Of a DNA stretch of 64,000 bases, positions 1 through 8,625 are shown in pieces; within the stretch, counting starts at the first letter, position 1, and each line of letters begins with the position of its first letter. The stretch comes from Prauserella alba (GTDB lineage Bacteria > Actinomycetota > Actinomycetes > Mycobacteriales > Pseudonocardiaceae). Below the pieces are notes generated by a model that saw only the letters and a program-made list of their open reading frames with translations, had not been told where the DNA came from and did no database searches. The translations under genes were made by a program, and so were the position numbers. The stretch lies in contig NZ_JAMTCH010000003.1 of assembly GCF_024171735.1 (NCBI RefSeq), positions 1,290,841 to 1,354,840 on the forward strand. Direction: 5' to 3'.

Positions 1-364
1 GTATGTGGATTTCGACCCGGTCTACGCGTGGCCGAAACCGGTCGCCACGCCGCATCCGCCGATCTATGTGGGCGGGGAGAGTCCGGCCGCGTTGCGGCGG
101 ACCGTCGCCTTCGGTGATGGCTGGTTGCCGCGTCCGCACACCACGCCGGAGGAGATTCGGCAGGCACAGGACTGGTTCGCCGAGCAGGGGAAGCCGGACG
201 TGCCGATGGCGATCTTCGGCGCGCCCGTCGACGAGAAGGTCATCGAGGGGTGGGCCGAGGCGGGCGTCGACCACGTGACGTTCATGCTGGCGACCGCACC
301 GGAATCCGACACGCTGCGGGAACTCGACGAGTTCGCCGCCTTCGTCGCGCGTTACGGCGGCTGA
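1..364 (+). CDS. LLM-class F420-dependent oxidoreductase, C-terminal part
   Basis: This is the last 120 or so residues of a gene whose start lies before the window. The segment IYVGGESPAALRR followed by FGDGWLP is the typical C-terminal signature of luciferase-like monooxygenases of the F420-dependent group, where the substrate and cofactor pocket closes on the TIM barrel. The frame is open from base 2, so the GTG at position 5 is not a credible start. It converges on kstR with a strong hairpin between. Such oxidoreductases are common next to actinobacterial steroid genes, but the substrate cannot be told from this fragment. Confidence 0.8.
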   Translation, partial: YVDFDPVYAWPKPVATPHPPIYVGGESPAALRRTVAFGDGWLPRPHTTPEEIRQAQDWFAEQGKPDVPMAIFGAPVDEKVIEGWAEAGVDHVTFMLATAPESDTLRELDEFAAFVARYGG

Positions 365-378
365 CGGTCCGCCGGATC

Positions 379-424
379 GCACCGGGCGTTCCCCGGGGCC
401 GTGGCTCAGGGGAACGCCCGGTGC
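379..424. terminator. Bidirectional hairpin terminator
   Basis: A perfect 16 bp inverted repeat (379-394 with 409-424, 14-base loop) fills the gap between the stop of the oxidoreductase and the stop of kstR. There is no long T-run, as is usual in high-GC actinobacteria. Confidence 0.7.
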
Positions 425-427
425 GGT

Positions 428-1072
428 TCAGTCGAGCAGCAGGTGCACCGACAGTTCGAGGCGCTTGGCGACGTCGGCGGCGGACGCGCGGCGCGTGACC
501 CAGGCGACGAGGTTGGCCATCCAGACGTCGGCGATCACGTGGAAGACGTCACGGTCGTGGTCGGTGGGCTCGTCGATGCCCATCGCCTTCGCGAACATGT
601 TCTCCATCATGGCGCCGACCTGCTCCACCTCGGCCGCCGCCGTGGTGTCGGCGAACATGAATGCCCGCACCATCGCCTCGGTGAGGTGCGGGTCCCGCTG
701 CATCATGCGGGTGTTGCGGCCCAGGACGACGAGCAGGCGCTCGGTGGACGTCTCGCCGGGGATGCTGCCGCGGTCGAGCTTGTCCTGTGCCCGCTCGAAC
801 TCGCGCGCGAGTCCGGACACCAGCAGATGGATCTTGGACGGGAAGTAGCGGTAGAGGGTGCCGAGGGCGACGTCGGCGCGTTCGGCCACGGTGCGCATCT
901 GAACCGCGTCGTAGCCGCCTTTCGCCGCGAGGGCGAGCGTCGCGTCGAGGATGCGCTTGCGCCGGTCGCGCTGGGCCGCCGTTCCGGGCTCGTCCCCGCC
1001 CATCGGGCCGAGAGCGGTGGAGCTCCGGGACGCCGTCTTCGACGAGGCCGGCGCCTTGGGCTTGCTTGCCAT
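428..1072 (-). CDS. kstR: TetR-family cholesterol catabolism repressor KstR
   Basis: This 214-residue TetR-family repressor controls the steroid genes around it; in mycobacteria and rhodococci KstR is released by a CoA thioester of an early cholesterol metabolite. The DNA-binding helix-turn-helix is at about residues 57-80 and contains VAERADVALGTLYRYFPSK, nearly the same as mycobacterial KstR. The ligand domain also follows KstR (LTEAMVRAFMFAD, ISDVW-like and WVTRRAS segments). The start at 1072 is preferred over the ATG at 1078 because an AGGAG lies 8 bases before it. A KstR box sits 18 bases upstream, so it is probably autoregulated. It is divergent from fadE34, as in M. tuberculosis. Confidence 0.95.
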   Translation of the reverse strand: MASKPKAPASSKTASRSSTALGPMGGDEPGTAAQRDRRKRILDATLALAAKGGYDAVQMRTVAERADVALGTLYRYFPSKIHLLVSGLAREFERAQDKLDRGSIPGETSTERLLVVLGRNTRMMQRDPHLTEAMVRAFMFADTTAAAEVEQVGAMMENMFAKAMGIDEPTDHDRDVFHVIADVWMANLVAWVTRRASAADVAKRLELSVHLLLD

Positions 1073-1090
1073 CGGCATCTCTCCTGATTC

Positions 1091-1104
1091 AAGAACCTGT
1101 TCCA
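1091..1104. promoter_or_regulatory. KstR operator, kstR promoter
   Basis: AAGAACCTGTTCCA fits the KstR consensus TNNAACNNGTTNNA except for the first base. It lies 18 bases upstream of the kstR start, which suggests negative autoregulation. Confidence 0.8.
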
Positions 1105-1166
1105 GTCCTGATGTGCAGTCTACCCAACATCGGCTGAAAGCGATGCTCGGGTTACGCCCGGTTAAG

Positions 1167-1180
1167 TGAAACATGTTCTA
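1167..1180. promoter_or_regulatory. KstR operator and -10, fadE34 promoter
   Basis: TGAAACATGTTCTA is an exact match to the KstR consensus. Its last two bases begin TACAAT (1179-1184), a good -10 hexamer that ends 7 bases before the GTG at 1192. This implies a leaderless transcript whose promoter is blocked by KstR. Confidence 0.88.
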
Positions 1181-1191
1181 CAATCGCGCTC

Positions 1192-3417
1192 GTGGGTATC
1201 GCGATGACGGACGAGCAACGAGCACTGGCCGACGCCGTGCGGGCTGCGGCGCAATCCCCCGACCCGGCCGCGGCGATCGGCGGCATCGGGTTGCCGTCGG
1301 TCGCCCTGCCGGAATCGCTCGGCGGGGCGGGCGGTGGTGTCACGGACCTGGTGGCCGGTGTCGCGGCCGCGGCGGGCGAGCTGGCGGGCGGTGCCGGTCT
1401 CGGCTCGGCTCTCGCCGGGCTCGCGTGGGCGCAGCGGCCCGCGTCCGCGGTGGCCCTGCGGTACGCGCCCGCCGTGGCCGCGGGCACCGTACGGGCGGCG
1501 GTGGCGTTCGAGCCGGGAGACCTCGTCGCACGGCCGGGCCGGGACGGCGGCGTCGTCGTCGACGGCACCACGCCGGTGCTGCCGGACGGTCCCGATGCCG
1601 ACGTGCTGCTGCTCGCCGCGCGCACCGGCGCCGACGGGGCGGCGGCCGCACCTGCGGGGAGCGAGAGTGCCGCCGACACGGTGTGGTTCGCGGTCGAGGC
1701 CGCGCGGGTGCGCGTTGCCGAACACGAATCCTTCGATCCGAGCCGCCGGATGGCTACTGCCGAGCTGCGGGCGGTGGCCGTGCCGGGCGACGACGTGCTG
1801 GGCAGCGTCGCCGTCCCGGAGCTGGCAGCCACGCTGGCGGCCGCGGAGGCCGCGGGGGTGGCGGAGTGGTGTGTGCGCACGGCGAGTGAGTACGCGCGGG
1901 TCCGCGAGCAGTTCGGCCGTCCCATCGGTGCGTTCCAGGCGGTGCAGCATCTGTGTGCGGAGATGCTGTGCCGGTCGGAGTCGGCGGCGGCTCTCGCGTG
2001 GGACGCCGGACGCGCCGCGGACACCGGTGACGCCGAGCAGTTCGCCGTTGCCGCGGCGGTCGCGGCGGCGGGTGCGCTCGACGCCGCCGTCGACACCGCG
2101 AAGGACTGCATCCAGGTGCTCGGCGGGATCGGCTTCACCTGGGAGCACGACGCGCACCGGTATCTGCGCCGCGTCGTGTCGCTGCGCCGGCTGCTCGGCG
2201 GCACGGTGCGGTGGCGCCGGAGAGCGGGGGAACTGACGCGGGCGGGCGTGCGGCGTGGCGTCGAGGTGGACGTCGACGCCCACGCCGGGCCCGGAGCCGG
2301 CGAGGAGCTGGCCGAGGTGCGCCGCGGTGCCGCCGCGCTGGCGGCCGAGCTCGCCCCGCTGGACGGGCCGGAGGTCCGGGTGCGCCTCGCCGAGAGTGGG
2401 TACCTGGCCCCGCACTGGCCGCGGCCGTACGGGCTCGAGGCGACGCCGGCCCAGCAGCTGGCGATCGACGCCGAGTTCGAACGTGCCGGTCTCACCCGGC
2501 CCGACCTGGTGGTGGGCGCGTGGGCGCTGCCGACGATCCTGGAACACGGTTCCGAACAGCAGCGGGAACGGTTCGTGTTGCCGACATTGCGGGGCGAGGT
2601 GACCTGGTGCCAGCTGTTCAGCGAGCCCGGAGCCGGATCCGATCTGGCGTCCCTGCGCACGTCGGCGGAGCGCGCCGAGAGCGGCGACGGGGGAGAGGCC
2701 ACTCCCGCCGGTGAGGGTGTGGCCGAGCGGGCGTCCGGAGGGTGGCGGCTGTACGGCCAGAAGGTCTGGACCTCGCTCGCGCACGAGGCGGACCGGGCGA
2801 TCTGCCTGGCCCGTACCGATCAGGACGCGCCGAAGCACCGCGGCATCACGTACTTCCTCGTCGACATGCGCGCGCCGGGTATCGAGGTGCGGCCGCTGCG
2901 CGAGATCACCGGTGAGGTGCGATTCAACGAGGTCTTCCTGGACGGGGTGTTCGTGCCGGACACCGACGTCGTGGGAGAGGTGAACGGCGGGTGGGCGCTT
3001 GCGCGCACGACCCTCGCCAACGAGCGGGTCGCGCTCGGCGGCGGTTCGGCGGTCGGCGAGGCGGTGGAGCAGCTCCTGGCCGAACAGCCGGAGCTGGACG
3101 CCGAACGTCTCGGTGCTCTCGTCGTCGACGGGTCGGCGGTGTCGGTTCTCGGGGTGCGGGACACCGTCCGCAGGCTCGGTGGTGGTCAGCCCGGTGCGGA
3201 GTCGAGTGTGCAGAAGCTCCTCGGGGTGCGGCACCGGCAGGAGGTCGCGGAGGCGGCACTGGAAGCGCGGGGGTCCTGGGGCGCCGTCGTCGACGAGTCG
3301 ACGTCGGCGGCGCAGCACGAGTTCCTGCTGTCGCGATGCCTGAGCATTGCGGGCGGGACGACGCAGGTGCTGCTCAACGTGGTGGCGCAGCGGTTGCTGG
3401 GCCTGCCTCGCCGCTGA
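1192..3417 (+). CDS. fadE34: Two-domain acyl-CoA dehydrogenase FadE34 (ChsE3)
   Basis: FAD enzyme that introduces the double bond into the C5 steroid side chain (3-oxo-chol-4-en-24-oyl-CoA in M. tuberculosis). At 741 residues it is a fusion of two acyl-CoA dehydrogenase units. The N-terminal half has the ACAD C-terminal motifs REQFGRPIGAFQAVQ and QVLGGIGFTWEHDAHRYLRR. The C-terminal half starts near residue 365 and has FSEPGAGSDLASLRT for FAD and substrate, and a helix-G glutamate in LANERVALGGG, the likely base. Position next to kstR matches Rv3573c. No Shine-Dalgarno is seen; the GTG at 1192 is chosen because it lies 7 bases after the -10 hexamer. An internal ATG at 1204 is the alternative. 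Confidence 0.92.
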   Translation: MGIAMTDEQRALADAVRAAAQSPDPAAAIGGIGLPSVALPESLGGAGGGVTDLVAGVAAAAGELAGGAGLGSALAGLAWAQRPASAVALRYAPAVAAGTVRAAVAFEPGDLVARPGRDGGVVVDGTTPVLPDGPDADVLLLAARTGADGAAAAPAGSESAADTVWFAVEAARVRVAEHESFDPSRRMATAELRAVAVPGDDVLGSVAVPELAATLAAAEAAGVAEWCVRTASEYARVREQFGRPIGAFQAVQHLCAEMLCRSESAAALAWDAGRAADTGDAEQFAVAAAVAAAGALDAAVDTAKDCIQVLGGIGFTWEHDAHRYLRRVVSLRRLLGGTVRWRRRAGELTRAGVRRGVEVDVDAHAGPGAGEELAEVRRGAAALAAELAPLDGPEVRVRLAESGYLAPHWPRPYGLEATPAQQLAIDAEFERAGLTRPDLVVGAWALPTILEHGSEQQRERFVLPTLRGEVTWCQLFSEPGAGSDLASLRTSAERAESGDGGEATPAGEGVAERASGGWRLYGQKVWTSLAHEADRAICLARTDQDAPKHRGITYFLVDMRAPGIEVRPLREITGEVRFNEVFLDGVFVPDTDVVGEVNGGWALARTTLANERVALGGGSAVGEAVEQLLAEQPELDAERLGALVVDGSAVSVLGVRDTVRRLGGGQPGAESSVQKLLGVRHRQEVAEAALEARGSWGAVVDESTSAAQHEFLLSRCLSIAGGTTQVLLNVVAQRLLGLPRR

Positions 3418-4648
3418 CGGGTGCGCCCGCGCCGTTGCGGTGCCGGTCGCGGGTCCATTCGAGGAACCGTTCGACACCGGCGACGACGTGGGCGCTGCGG
3501 ATCGAGGGGAAGATGTCGAACGCGTGCTGTGCGCCCGGGATCTCGGCGTAGGCCACGGGCTGTGGCGAGACGGCGCGCAGGGCGCCGACGAACCGGCGTG
3601 CCTCTCCGACGGGCACGAGGCTGTCCCGGTCGCCGTGGATCACGAAGAACGGAGGCGCCGCGTCGGTGATGCGGTCCAGCGGGGAGGCCGCGACGTAGTC
3701 CGCGTGGGTCGGCTCAGGGCCCATGACGAACCGCGCCAGCAGGCCGCGCATCCGGGCGGCGCTGGCCCGGGAGCCGCTCGTCGCGGCGAAGTCGTAGACA
3801 CCGTAGTGCGGCACGCAGGCCTGCACGCTGGTGTCGCTGCCGGTGAACCCCGGCTGGAACGCGGGATCGTTCGGGGTCAGTGCCAGCAGCGATGCCAGGT
3901 GCCCACCCGCGGAACCGCCCGTGGTGGCCACGAACGACGGATCTCCCCCGTAGTCGGCGATGCGGTCCCGGATCCAGGCGAGGGCGCGTTTGGCGGCCAC
4001 GATGTGCTCGGGCCAGCGGGAACGGGGTGAGAGCGGGTAGTTGATGGCCACGCAGGTCCAGCCGCGCCGGGCCATGTGCAGCATGAGCGGGACGCCCTGT
4101 TCGTTCTTGCTGCCGGTCATCCACGCGCCGCCGTGCACCTGCAGCAGCACGGGCCTGCCGGTGCCGGGCTCGTTCGGGCGGTAGACGTCGAGCAGGAACC
4201 GGCGTCCGCCCCGGTCGTAGGCGATGTCGCGGTCGCGCCGGACGCCGCGGGTGTCCATGCGGAACGGGAAGGCCAGCCTGCCCCACGGTGTCGCCACGTC
4301 GTCGGCGGCGCGGTCGCCGGTGGGGCCGCGGTGGTCCGGGCCGAGGGCGTCGGTGAGAGCGGTGTCGACGACCCCGCGGGCGCGGCGGGCGGATTCGATG
4401 AGAGCCGCGAGTCCGCCGGCCGACGCGGCCGCCATCGCCAGCCCGGTGGGGTCGCTCGCGCGGCGGTGCCGGACGAGATGGGCGGTCGTGTCGGCCGCGG
4501 TGAGTGCGAGCAGCTGCGGGGCGAGTTCGGAGGTCAGCCAGCCTGCGACGAAGGCGGGGACGGAGATCCGGTGTCCGGACCACGGCCGGATCGCGTTGGT
4601 GGTCAGGGCCAGTTGCAGCGCTCGGCGCGCACGGAACCACGCGTGCAT
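3374..4648 (-). CDS. Alpha/beta hydrolase, hormone-sensitive-lipase type esterase
   Basis: A 424-residue hydrolase. The oxyanion-hole motif HGGAW is at about 172-176 and the nucleophile elbow GGSAGG has Ser at about 246. The acid and base are likely in HGDRDSLVPV and GAQHAFDIF. This order is that of the HSL/BD-FAE esterases, resembling the mycobacterial Lip proteins such as LipO. The N-terminal 130 residues before the catalytic domain are family-specific and may sit at the membrane. Its 3' end overlaps that of fadE34 by 44 bases on the opposite strand. It diverges from the fadE28 operon with one KstR box between, so it may belong to the regulon; the natural ester substrate is unknown. Confidence 0.82.
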   Translation of the reverse strand: MHAWFRARRALQLALTTNAIRPWSGHRISVPAFVAGWLTSELAPQLLALTAADTTAHLVRHRRASDPTGLAMAAASAGGLAALIESARRARGVVDTALTDALGPDHRGPTGDRAADDVATPWGRLAFPFRMDTRGVRRDRDIAYDRGGRRFLLDVYRPNEPGTGRPVLLQVHGGAWMTGSKNEQGVPLMLHMARRGWTCVAINYPLSPRSRWPEHIVAAKRALAWIRDRIADYGGDPSFVATTGGSAGGHLASLLALTPNDPAFQPGFTGSDTSVQACVPHYGVYDFAATSGSRASAARMRGLLARFVMGPEPTHADYVAASPLDRITDAAPPFFVIHGDRDSLVPVGEARRFVGALRAVSPQPVAYAEIPGAQHAFDIFPSIRSAHVVAGVERFLEWTRDRHRNGAGAPVSGEAGPATAAPPR

Positions 4649-4751
4649 GCGGCAAGCGTATCCGGGACCCGGCCGTGCCCGATGTCGAGAACCGGTTCCT
4701 CTCCTCGATCTCGGCAGTGTCCTTGCCACCGAGTGCATTTATCCAGCAAAC

Positions 4752-4765
4752 TAGAACATGTTACA
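4752..4765. promoter_or_regulatory. KstR operator, fadE28 operon
   Basis: TAGAACATGTTACA fits the KstR consensus at every fixed base. It lies 95 bases before the fadE28 start and 103 bases before the divergent esterase start, so it could control either or both. Confidence 0.85.
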
Positions 4766-4860
4766 AATATTGATGGTGTCGAACCCGGGTGGCGGTGGCC
4801 GGAGGTCTCCGGTGCGTCGCGGGACCGGTGGCGCCGGACGGCACTGGACGAAGGAGTCGC

Positions 4861-5988
4861 GTGGATTTCACTCCGGACGAGATGCAGCGCACGGCGGCCG
4901 AGCTCGCGGCCGGCGCGCTGGCCAGGGCCACGGGTGGGGACGACGGCCGTGCCGAGGGCGGGGCCGTGGCCTGGCGCCGACTCGCCGACGCAGGCCTGCT
5001 CGCCCTCGTCGTGCCGGAATCGCTCGGCGGGGACGGTCTCGGTGTCGCGGAGACGGCCGCCGTCGTCCGGGAGGTCGGCCGCGCAGGTTCGCACGCACCC
5101 GCGTGGGCGGCGTTGACGCTCGGTGTGGCCCCACTCGTGCACCTCGGTGCGTCGGAACGGTGCGCAGGTCTGCTGCGGGCCGTATCGGCGGGGGACGCCG
5201 TGGTGACCGCCGCGCTGCACGAACCCTCGGCCCCCATGGTGGAACGACCCGCGACCGTCGCGACGGCCACCGGCGCGACAGGCACAGTGGGGGCGGGCCC
5301 GGCTGAGACGTGGCGGCTCGACGGGGTGAAGACCGCGGTGCCGCTGGCCGCCGAGGCCGAACGAATCCTCGTGCCCGCCACGGTCACCGGCGGCGGCACG
5401 GCCGTGTTCCTGCTCGATCCGTCCGCACCCGGCGTGCACGTCACGCCGGCTCCCACGGCGTCGGGCACGCCGGAGGCGGTTCTGCGGCTCGACGGCGCCG
5501 CGACGGGCCCGCCGCTGGACGAGGCCTGCGGACCCGGTGGGGCGGTACGCGTGCTGCACCGGCACGCGCTCGCCGGGGCCGCGGCGTTCGGCGACGGACT
5601 GCTCGCAGGGGCACTCGCCCTGACCACGCAGCATCTGGGCACTCGGGAACAGTTCGGCCGCCCGCTGGCCACGTTCCAGGCCGTGGCCCAGCAGGTCGCG
5701 GACGTCTACGTGGCCGCGCGCACGGTACATCTGGCCGCGGAGTCGGCGGTCTGGCGGCTCGCCACCGGGCGGGACGCCGATGCCGATCTCGACGTCGCGG
5801 CGTACTGGCTCGCCGAGCAGGCGCCCCCGGCGATGGCCACGTGTCACCACTTGCACGGCGGGATCGGCCTCGACGAGACGTACCCGCTGCACCGGTACTC
5901 GTCCCTGCTGAAAGACCTGGTCCGCGGCATCGGCGGACCGTCGTTGCGCCTCGACCGGGTCGGTGCGCTCACCGGAGGTGCCGCCTGA
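4861..5988 (+). CDS. fadE28: Acyl-CoA dehydrogenase FadE28-like subunit (ChsE1)
   Basis: Non-catalytic partner of an alpha2beta2 acyl-CoA dehydrogenase that works on the C3 steroid side chain (3-oxo-4-pregnene-20-carboxyl-CoA). The 375-residue protein has the FAD-binding motifs TREQFGRPLATFQAVAQQ and HHLHGGIGLDETYPLHRYS. It lacks a glutamate at the helix-G position where its partner has one. The GTG at 4861 is chosen because GAAGGAG lies 6 bases before it. It heads a tightly overlapping operon with fadE29, chsH2, chsH1 and ltp2, the same order as Rv3544c-Rv3540c (igr operon). Confidence 0.9.
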   Translation: MDFTPDEMQRTAAELAAGALARATGGDDGRAEGGAVAWRRLADAGLLALVVPESLGGDGLGVAETAAVVREVGRAGSHAPAWAALTLGVAPLVHLGASERCAGLLRAVSAGDAVVTAALHEPSAPMVERPATVATATGATGTVGAGPAETWRLDGVKTAVPLAAEAERILVPATVTGGGTAVFLLDPSAPGVHVTPAPTASGTPEAVLRLDGAATGPPLDEACGPGGAVRVLHRHALAGAAAFGDGLLAGALALTTQHLGTREQFGRPLATFQAVAQQVADVYVAARTVHLAAESAVWRLATGRDADADLDVAAYWLAEQAPPAMATCHHLHGGIGLDETYPLHRYSSLLKDLVRGIGGPSLRLDRVGALTGGAA

Positions 5989-7169
5989 TGGACATCGCGC
6001 TCACGGCCGAGCAGGAGCGACTGCGGGACGAACTGCGCCGCTACTTCACCGGGCTCGTCACGCCGGAGGAACGCGGGCTGCTGCTCACCGAACGGCACGG
6101 GCCCACCTACCGTGAGGTGGTACGCCGGATGGGCCGTGACGGTTGGCTCGGCGTCGGCTGGCCGAAGGAGTACGGCGGCCTGGGCTTCGGACCGGTCGAA
6201 CAGCACATCTTCGCCGACGAGGCCGCGCGTGCCGACATCCAGCTGCCCGCCGTGACGTTGCAGACCGTCGGGCCGACGCTGCAGCGGTACGGCACCGAGG
6301 AACAGAAGCGCCGTTTCCTGCCCGCGATCCTGGCCGGCGAGGTCCACTTCGCCATCGGCTACAGCGAACCCGAGGCGGGCACCGATCTCGCGGCACTGCG
6401 GACCACGGCGGTCCGCGACGGCGAGTCCTATGTGGTCAACGGGCAGAAGATCTTCACGACGGGCGGCCACGACGCCGATCACATCTGGCTCGCGGTTCGC
6501 ACCGATCCCGGCGCGCTGTCGGACGCGAACAGGCGGCGGCACGAGGGCATCTCCATCCTCATCGTCGACACGTCCGATCCGGGCTATTCGTGGACACCGA
6601 TCATCACCTGCGACGGCGCGCACCACGTCAACGCGACGTACTACTCGGACGTGCGGGTCCCCCGATCCATGCTGGTGGGCGAGGAGAACGCCGGATGGAA
6701 GCTCATCACGACCCAGCTCAACCACGAGCGCGTCATGCTCGGGCCGGCGGGCCGGATCGGCGGGCTCTACGACCGGGTGCGCCGTTGGGCGGCCGAGCGC
6801 TCGAGTCCGGGCGGTACGCCGCTGCTGGAGCTGCCCGACGTGCGCCGCGTGCTCGGTGAGGTCCGCGCCGTCACGCGCGTCAACGAACTGCTCAACTGGC
6901 AGGTCGCGGTGTCCGAATCCGGGTCGGTGGCGGACGCCTCGGCGACGAAGGTGCTCTCCTCCGAGCGGCACCAGCGGGTGAGCAGGCTGCTGGAGGAACT
7001 GGTCGGCAGGCACGGCGATCCTTCCGATCCGGACACTGCCGAACTCGCCGGCTGGCTGGACACGCTCACCAAACGCAACACCGTGCTGACGTTCGGAGGC
7101 GGAGTGAACGAGATCCAACGGGAACTGATCTCACAGTTCGGCCTGGGGCTGCCGAGGGTGCCGCGATGA
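5988..7169 (+). CDS. fadE29: Acyl-CoA dehydrogenase FadE29, catalytic subunit (ChsE2)
   Basis: Catalytic subunit of the ChsE1-ChsE2 dehydrogenase, which oxidises the last three side-chain carbons before release. The protein is 393 residues. It has GYSEPEAGTDLAALRTTA near 124-141 for FAD, WLAVRTDP, and a helix-G Glu at residue 247 in LNHERVMLG, the position of the catalytic base in isovaleryl-CoA dehydrogenase-like enzymes. The ATG overlaps the stop of fadE28 (TGATG) and GGAGG stands 9 bases upstream, so the two subunits are translationally coupled. Confidence 0.93.
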   Translation: MDIALTAEQERLRDELRRYFTGLVTPEERGLLLTERHGPTYREVVRRMGRDGWLGVGWPKEYGGLGFGPVEQHIFADEAARADIQLPAVTLQTVGPTLQRYGTEEQKRRFLPAILAGEVHFAIGYSEPEAGTDLAALRTTAVRDGESYVVNGQKIFTTGGHDADHIWLAVRTDPGALSDANRRRHEGISILIVDTSDPGYSWTPIITCDGAHHVNATYYSDVRVPRSMLVGEENAGWKLITTQLNHERVMLGPAGRIGGLYDRVRRWAAERSSPGGTPLLELPDVRRVLGEVRAVTRVNELLNWQVAVSESGSVADASATKVLSSERHQRVSRLLEELVGRHGDPSDPDTAELAGWLDTLTKRNTVLTFGGGVNEIQRELISQFGLGLPRVPR

Positions 7170-8239
7170 GCGCGGCCACGGACAGGGCCGCCACAGGCGA
7201 CGGCAGCGGCCCCGCCGGCATCGGACGGAGCATCGAGGAGGCCGCGCGCGAGATCGCCGCGGCCGGCCCCTCGGCCCCCGAACCGGCGCGGGACCCGGTG
7301 AACCAGGCAATGATCAACAACTGGGTCGAGGCCATCGGGGACGCGAACCCGGTCTACACCGATCCGGCTGCGGCGGCCGAGTCCGTGCACGGGCGGCTCG
7401 TCGCCCCGCCCGCGATGACCCAGGTGTGGACGATGCGCGGGCTGCACGGGGTGCGGCCAGCCGACGATCCGCTCCGCCGGGCCACGGAACTGCTCGACGA
7501 GGCGGGATACACCTCGGTCGTGGCGACCGACTCGGCACAGACCTACCACCGCTACCTGCGGCCCGGCGAACACGTCGCCGCGGTCGCGGTACTGGAGAGC
7601 ATCGCCGGTCCGAAGCGGACCGCGCTCGGCGAAGGCTGGTTCGTCACCACTCGCACGACCTGGTACGTCGACGACGAGGCCGTCGCGGAGATGACGTTCC
7701 GGATCCTGAAGTTCCGCCCGCCGGAGCAACCGGCCACCGGCCACTCCGCGGGTGCGACCGGGGACGCGGGGACAACCGGGGGCGCGGGGACAACCGGGGG
7801 CGCGGGGACGGCCACGGCGGGGGACGACGCCGCGTCCGCCGAGGCCGCGCAGGTGCTGCGCCCCGTGGTGACACGGGACAACGCGTTCTTCTGGGACGGT
7901 CTGCGCGAGGGAGAACTGCGCATCCAGCGCTGGGGCGGGACGCTCCGGCACCCGCCGGGACCGCTGCCACCGGACGGCGACCTCGACGCGGAGCCGGACT
8001 ACGTGGTCGCGGCGGGAACCGGGACCGTCCACAGCTTCCTCGTCCACCACCATCCCCCGGTGCCCGGCAAGCGCCTGCCGTTCGTGCTCGCACTGGTGGA
8101 GCTGGACGAGGGGGTGCGCATGCTCGGTGAGCTGCACGGGGTCGACCCCGGTGACGTCCACATCGGCCTCGCTGTGGAGGCGAGTGTCGACCGGATCGAC
8201 GACGACCTGACGCTGCCGGCATGGAAGGTGCGGTCATGA
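7166..8239 (+). CDS. chsH2: Steroid enoyl-CoA hydratase subunit ChsH2 (MaoC + DUF35)
   Basis: Two-domain protein of 357 residues that pairs with ChsH1 to hydrate the C3 side-chain enoyl-CoA, while its C-terminal DUF35 domain docks the aldolase Ltp2. The N-terminal hot-dog part has MINNWVEAIGDANPVYTD and GRLVAPPAMTQVW. The DUF35/OB part starts after about residue 230 (LRIQRWGGTLRHPPGP). Between them is a Gly/Thr/Ala linker encoded by 18-bp repeats, which makes it longer than the 311-residue Rv3542c. The DUF35 part shows no zinc-ribbon cysteines, unlike the DUF35 protein at 23355. Start overlaps the fadE29 stop (ATGA). Confidence 0.92.
   Translation: MSAATDRAATGDGSGPAGIGRSIEEAAREIAAAGPSAPEPARDPVNQAMINNWVEAIGDANPVYTDPAAAAESVHGRLVAPPAMTQVWTMRGLHGVRPADDPLRRATELLDEAGYTSVVATDSAQTYHRYLRPGEHVAAVAVLESIAGPKRTALGEGWFVTTRTTWYVDDEAVAEMTFRILKFRPPEQPATGHSAGATGDAGTTGGAGTTGGAGTATAGDDAASAEAAQVLRPVVTRDNAFFWDGLREGELRIQRWGGTLRHPPGPLPPDGDLDAEPDYVVAAGTGTVHSFLVHHHPPVPGKRLPFVLALVELDEGVRMLGELHGVDPGDVHIGLAVEASVDRIDDDLTLPAWKVRS
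7752..7810 (+). repeat. 18-bp tandem repeats encoding the ChsH2 linker
   Basis: About three copies of an 18-bp unit related to ACAACCGGGGGCGCGGGG encode a Thr-Thr-Gly-Gly-Ala-Gly type linker between the hot-dog and DUF35 domains. Copy number is likely to vary between strains because the unit keeps the frame. Confidence 0.8.
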
Positions 8240-8625
8240 CCATCACCGTGGGCACGGAGCTGCCACCGCTGACCGTCGACGTGACGCCGACGTTCGTGGT
8301 CGCCACGGCACTGGCCACCCGGGACTTCCAGGACGTGCACCACGACCGCGACGCCGCGGTGGAGCGCGGGTCGCGCGACATCTTCCTGAACATCCTCACC
8401 GACACCGGCCTGGTGCAACGGTTCGTCACCGACTGGGCAGGTCCCGACGCGCTGGTCCGCTCGGTCGACCTCCGGCTCGGGGTGCCGTGCTACGCGGGCG
8501 ACGAGTTGACCTTCACCGGCCGTGTTGCGGAGGTCGACGGCGGTGAGGTGACCGTGGCGGTGTCCGGTGTGGACAGCCTGGGGCAGCACGTGTCGGCGAC
8601 GGTACGGATCGAGGTTGCGGCATGA
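8236..8625 (+). CDS. chsH1: Steroid enoyl-CoA hydratase subunit ChsH1
   Basis: Single hot-dog MaoC-like protein of 129 residues, the same length as Rv3541c. With ChsH2 it forms the hydratase that acts on 3-oxo-4,17-pregnadiene-20-carboxyl-CoA. The hydratase-2 type catalytic stretch is RDFQDVHHDRDAA at about residues 29-41, with Asp and His available as the acid/base pair. The start at 8236 overlaps the chsH2 stop (ATGA) and GGAAGG lies 7 bases upstream; the in-frame ATG at 8221 is less likely. Confidence 0.92.
   Translation: MTITVGTELPPLTVDVTPTFVVATALATRDFQDVHHDRDAAVERGSRDIFLNILTDTGLVQRFVTDWAGPDALVRSVDLRLGVPCYAGDELTFTGRVAEVDGGEVTVAVSGVDSLGQHVSATVRIEVAA

Noticed and set aside
3374-3417. Overlap of the esterase and fadE34 3' ends as a sign of error
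   Set aside because: Both C-termini look normal for their families and small convergent overlaps occur elsewhere in the window (30641-30663).
1162-3477. Long antisense open frames over the fadE and other genes
   Set aside because: High GC content leaves most frames open. These antisense translations are Arg/Pro-rich, have no family motifs and lack start signals.
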